Assembly (NCBI RefSeq): GCF_910580175.1
Contig: NZ_CAJTXD010000008.1
Location: 1-25,371, forward strand
Direction: 5' to 3'
Length of the DNA: 25,371 bases
From: an uncultured Alistipes sp.
GTDB taxonomy: Bacteria > Bacteroidota > Bacteroidia > Bacteroidales > Rikenellaceae
Of the stretch, positions 23,330-25,371 are shown piece after piece. The translations under genes and the position numbers were made by a program. Below the pieces are notes generated by a model. It worked only from the letters and a program-made list of their open reading frames with translations. It was not told the origin of the DNA and made no database searches. The first letter of the stretch is position 1. Each line of letters begins with the position of its first letter.

Positions 23330-24469
23330 ATGAAACGATGGATTCAGTTGGCGGTAGTCGCTCTGTGCGCGATAGTCGTCGCGGCCTGTGGTCGCAAGAG
23401 CGTTTCGCTCGAAGATTTTGACAAGCCGGTCTACATGCTCGAATACGCTTCGGGATTCGACATTCAGGGGGCCGACAGCAAACAAAGCGTACTGCTCACC
23501 GTCACGAATCCGTGGCAGAGCGCGGACGGCATCGCCGTGCAGTTATTCATCGCCCGCGACGGCGAAACCGCTCCCGAGGGCTTCGACGGACAGGTGCTTG
23601 AAGGCGATGCCGAACGTATCGTGGCGATGTCCTCGACCCATATCGCCATGCTCGACGCCATAGGCGAGGTCGACCGCGTGGTCGGCGTATCGGGCATCGA
23701 CTACATCTCCAATCCCGACATTCAGGCGCGCCGCGACCGCATCGGCGACGTGGGCTACGAAGGGAATATCAACTATGAATTGCTGTTGTCGCTCTATCCC
23801 GACCTCGTGCTGCTCTACGGCGTGAACGGTGCCAGCGGCATGGAGCCGAAGCTCCGCGAGTTGGGCATCCCGTTCCTCTACGTCGGCGACTACCTCGAAG
23901 AGTCGCCGTTGGGCAAAGCCGAGTGGCTGGTAGTACTCTCGGAGGTCGTCGGCAAACGTGCGGAGGGTGAAAAGGTCTTCGCGGAAATCCCCGTCCGCTA
24001 TAATGCACTGAAACAGCGGGTGGCGGAGAACACCCTCGACGCGCCGTCGGTGATGCTCAACATGCCCTACGGCGATTCGTGGTTCATGCCCTCGACCGAA
24101 AGCTATGCCGTGCGGCTGATTAAGGATGCGGGCGGCGATTACATCTACAAGAAGAACATGGGCAACGCCTCGACGCCTATCGACATGGAGGAAGCCTATC
24201 TGCTCGCGTCGGCTGCCGATATGTGGCTGAACGTGGGTATGGCGAGCACGCTCGGCGAGGTGAAAGCCGCCTGCCCGAAGTTCGCCGACACCCGCTGCTT
24301 CCGCAACGGATACGTCTATAACAACAACGCCCGCACCAACGCCGCCGGAGGCAACGACTACTTCGAATCGGGCGTCGTGCACCCCGAACTCGTGCTGCGC
24401 GACCTTATCAAGATATTTCACCCCGAACTCGTGGAGGAGGATTTCGTCTATTACAAACGACTGAAATAG
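23330..24469 (+). CDS. btuF: Corrinoid ABC transporter substrate-binding lipoprotein (BtuF-like)
   Basis: This 379-residue lipoprotein has lipobox VVAAC (Cys20) followed by GRKSVS. No acidic export signal is present, so it should face the periplasm, unlike the upstream lipoproteins. The domain has two lobes of the periplasmic-binding fold of helical-backbone type. Motifs include RIVAMSSTHIAMLDAIGEVD, YELLLSLYPDLVLLYG and DYFESGVVHPELVLRDLIKIF. It would carry corrinoid from BtuB to the BtuC permease, whose ATG directly follows its stop. Iron-siderophore binding is an alternative reading of the family, but the operon argues for B12. An in-frame ATG at 23309 is another possible start. Confidence 0.88.
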   Translation: MKRWIQLAVVALCAIVVAACGRKSVSLEDFDKPVYMLEYASGFDIQGADSKQSVLLTVTNPWQSADGIAVQLFIARDGETAPEGFDGQVLEGDAERIVAMSSTHIAMLDAIGEVDRVVGVSGIDYISNPDIQARRDRIGDVGYEGNINYELLLSLYPDLVLLYGVNGASGMEPKLRELGIPFLYVGDYLEESPLGKAEWLVVLSEVVGKRAEGEKVFAEIPVRYNALKQRVAENTLDAPSVMLNMPYGDSWFMPSTESYAVRLIKDAGGDYIYKKNMGNASTPIDMEEAYLLASAADMWLNVGMASTLGEVKAACPKFADTRCFRNGYVYNNNARTNAAGGNDYFESGVVHPELVLRDLIKIFHPELVEEDFVYYKRLK

Positions 24470-25371
24470 ATGCGCTCCCGCTCTGCTATATTGTTCGCAA
24501 CCTTGTCCGCATTTACGGTCGGCCTCTTTCTGCTGGATCTGGCCGTCGGTGCCGTGCGCATCCCCCTCGACGACGTATGGGCGGCACTGACGGGCGGCGA
24601 CTGTCCGCAAGCGACGGCGAAAATCGTCCTGAATATCCGCCTGATAAAGGCAATTGTGGCTCTGCTGGCGGGCGCGGCGCTGTCGGTCAGCGGCTTGCAG
24701 ATGCAGACGCTGTTCCGCAACCCGCTGGCAGGTCCCTACGTGCTCGGCATCAGTTCGGGCGCGAGCCTCGGCGTGGCGCTCGTGGTGCTTGCCGGCGTCG
24801 GCTCGTCGGTCGGCATCGCTACGGCCGCATGGGCGGGAGCTGCGACTGTGCTGCTGGTAATCGCTGCTGTAGGCCACCGCATCAAGGACATCATGGTCAT
24901 CCTGATTCTCGGCATGATGTTCTCGTCCGGTGTGGGTGCCGTAGTGCAAATCCTGCAATACCTAAGCAAAGAGGAGGCCTTGAAAGCCTTCGTTGTCTGG
25001 ACGATGGGGTCGCTCGGCGACGTGACGGTGCCACAGCTCGCTGTCCTCGTGCCGTCGGTTATCGCCGGCTTACTGCTGGCGGTAATCACGATCAAGCCGC
25101 TCAACCTCCTGCTATTCGGAGAGGAATATGCCGTAACTATGGGGCTGAATATCCGCCGCTCGCGCGGACTGCTGTTTCTCTCGACAACACTGCTGGCCGG
25201 CACAGTAACGGCTTTCTGCGGCCCGATAGGTTTTATCGGTCTTGCTATGCCCCACGTCGCACGGATGCTGTTCCGCAACGGCGACCACCGCGTGCTCGTG
25301 CCGGGCACCCTTCTTTCGGGTGCGGCGGTGCTGCTCCTTTGCGACCTCGTTTCCAAATTGTTTACCCTGCC
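24470..25371 (+). CDS. btuC: Corrinoid ABC transporter permease BtuC (3' end outside window)
   Basis: The ATG at 24470 touches the btuF stop codon (TAG at 24467-24469), so the two are probably translated as a coupled pair. The 300 residues visible are a FecCD-type permease: a signal-anchor-like first helix, LSVSGLQMQTLFRNPLAGP with VLGISSGASLG, and further on GPIGFIGLAMPHVARMLFR. The classic RLPR motif of the family reads RLIK here. No in-frame stop occurs before the window ends, and the ATPase gene (btuD) would be expected next, to the right. It would move corrinoid across the inner membrane. Confidence 0.92.
   Translation, partial: MRSRSAILFATLSAFTVGLFLLDLAVGAVRIPLDDVWAALTGGDCPQATAKIVLNIRLIKAIVALLAGAALSVSGLQMQTLFRNPLAGPYVLGISSGASLGVALVVLAGVGSSVGIATAAWAGAATVLLVIAAVGHRIKDIMVILILGMMFSSGVGAVVQILQYLSKEEALKAFVVWTMGSLGDVTVPQLAVLVPSVIAGLLLAVITIKPLNLLLFGEEYAVTMGLNIRRSRGLLFLSTTLLAGTVTAFCGPIGFIGLAMPHVARMLFRNGDHRVLVPGTLLSGAAVLLLCDLVSKLFTL

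Noticed and set aside
23543..24958. 471-residue open frame on the minus strand
   Set aside because: It is a His- and Arg-rich shadow of btuF and btuC.
1..25371. CRISPR array, intact insertion sequence or prophage
   Set aside because: No regularly spaced repeats, transposase or phage structural genes were found; the dinD-like remnant alone does not make a prophage.

Overview
The window reads as a chromosome segment of a gut-type Bacteroidales bacterium, most likely Alistipes or another Rikenellaceae (inference). Support: a short RpoD-type sigma factor without region 1.1; many promoters of the Bacteroidetes type (TTG, 19-20 bases, TAnnTTTG); a zinc-free type B L31; lipoproteins with acidic residues after the lipid cysteine; and a BtuB/BtuG-type vitamin B12 locus. 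No rRNA operon, CRISPR array or intact insertion sequence was seen.

Region 1 (1-3300): the last codons of an unidentified gene, a 4-oxalocrotonate-tautomerase-like enzyme, rpmE (type B L31), an elongator-type tRNA-Met(CAT), a lipocalin-like lipoprotein, an unidentified six-helix membrane protein and tRNA-Lys(CTT). Several have recognisable promoters and hairpin terminators. Between the lipoprotein and the membrane protein lies a ~300-base non-coding stretch with crossing inverted repeats.

Region 2 (3500-10900), conserved housekeeping genes read rightward: a SAM-II-like riboswitch followed by metK, a periplasmic DegP/HtrA protease, rpoD, plsY and a long-chain acyl-CoA synthetase. PlsY and the synthetase adjoin and both act on fatty-acyl groups. 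Between rpoD and plsY is a ~500-base island bounded by an inverted repeat. It holds an orphan C-terminal domain of the FISUMP type, which resembles the variable region of a diversity-generating retroelement.

Region 3 (10900-14310): a LytS/LytTR two-component pair driven from a promoter inside a palindromic repeat, a small HsdR-N-like nuclease-fold protein, a second copy of that repeat, a possible small RNA promoter and a decayed dinD-like gene.

Region 4 (14430 to the end): a cobalamin riboswitch controls a B12 uptake operon. In order it encodes a DUF4465 (possibly BtuH-like) lipoprotein, a BtuG-like beta-propeller lipoprotein, a PKD-like lipoprotein with a calcium-loop-like motif, a lipoprotein built of receptor-L/leucine-rich-like repeats, the TonB-dependent receptor BtuB, the periplasmic binding lipoprotein BtuF and the permease BtuC, which runs off the end. 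The first four probably capture corrinoid at the cell surface and pass it to BtuB; BtuF and BtuC would then take it across the inner membrane. The third and fourth are the least understood parts. Two internal hairpins, before btuB and before btuF, suggest that expression is stepped along the operon.
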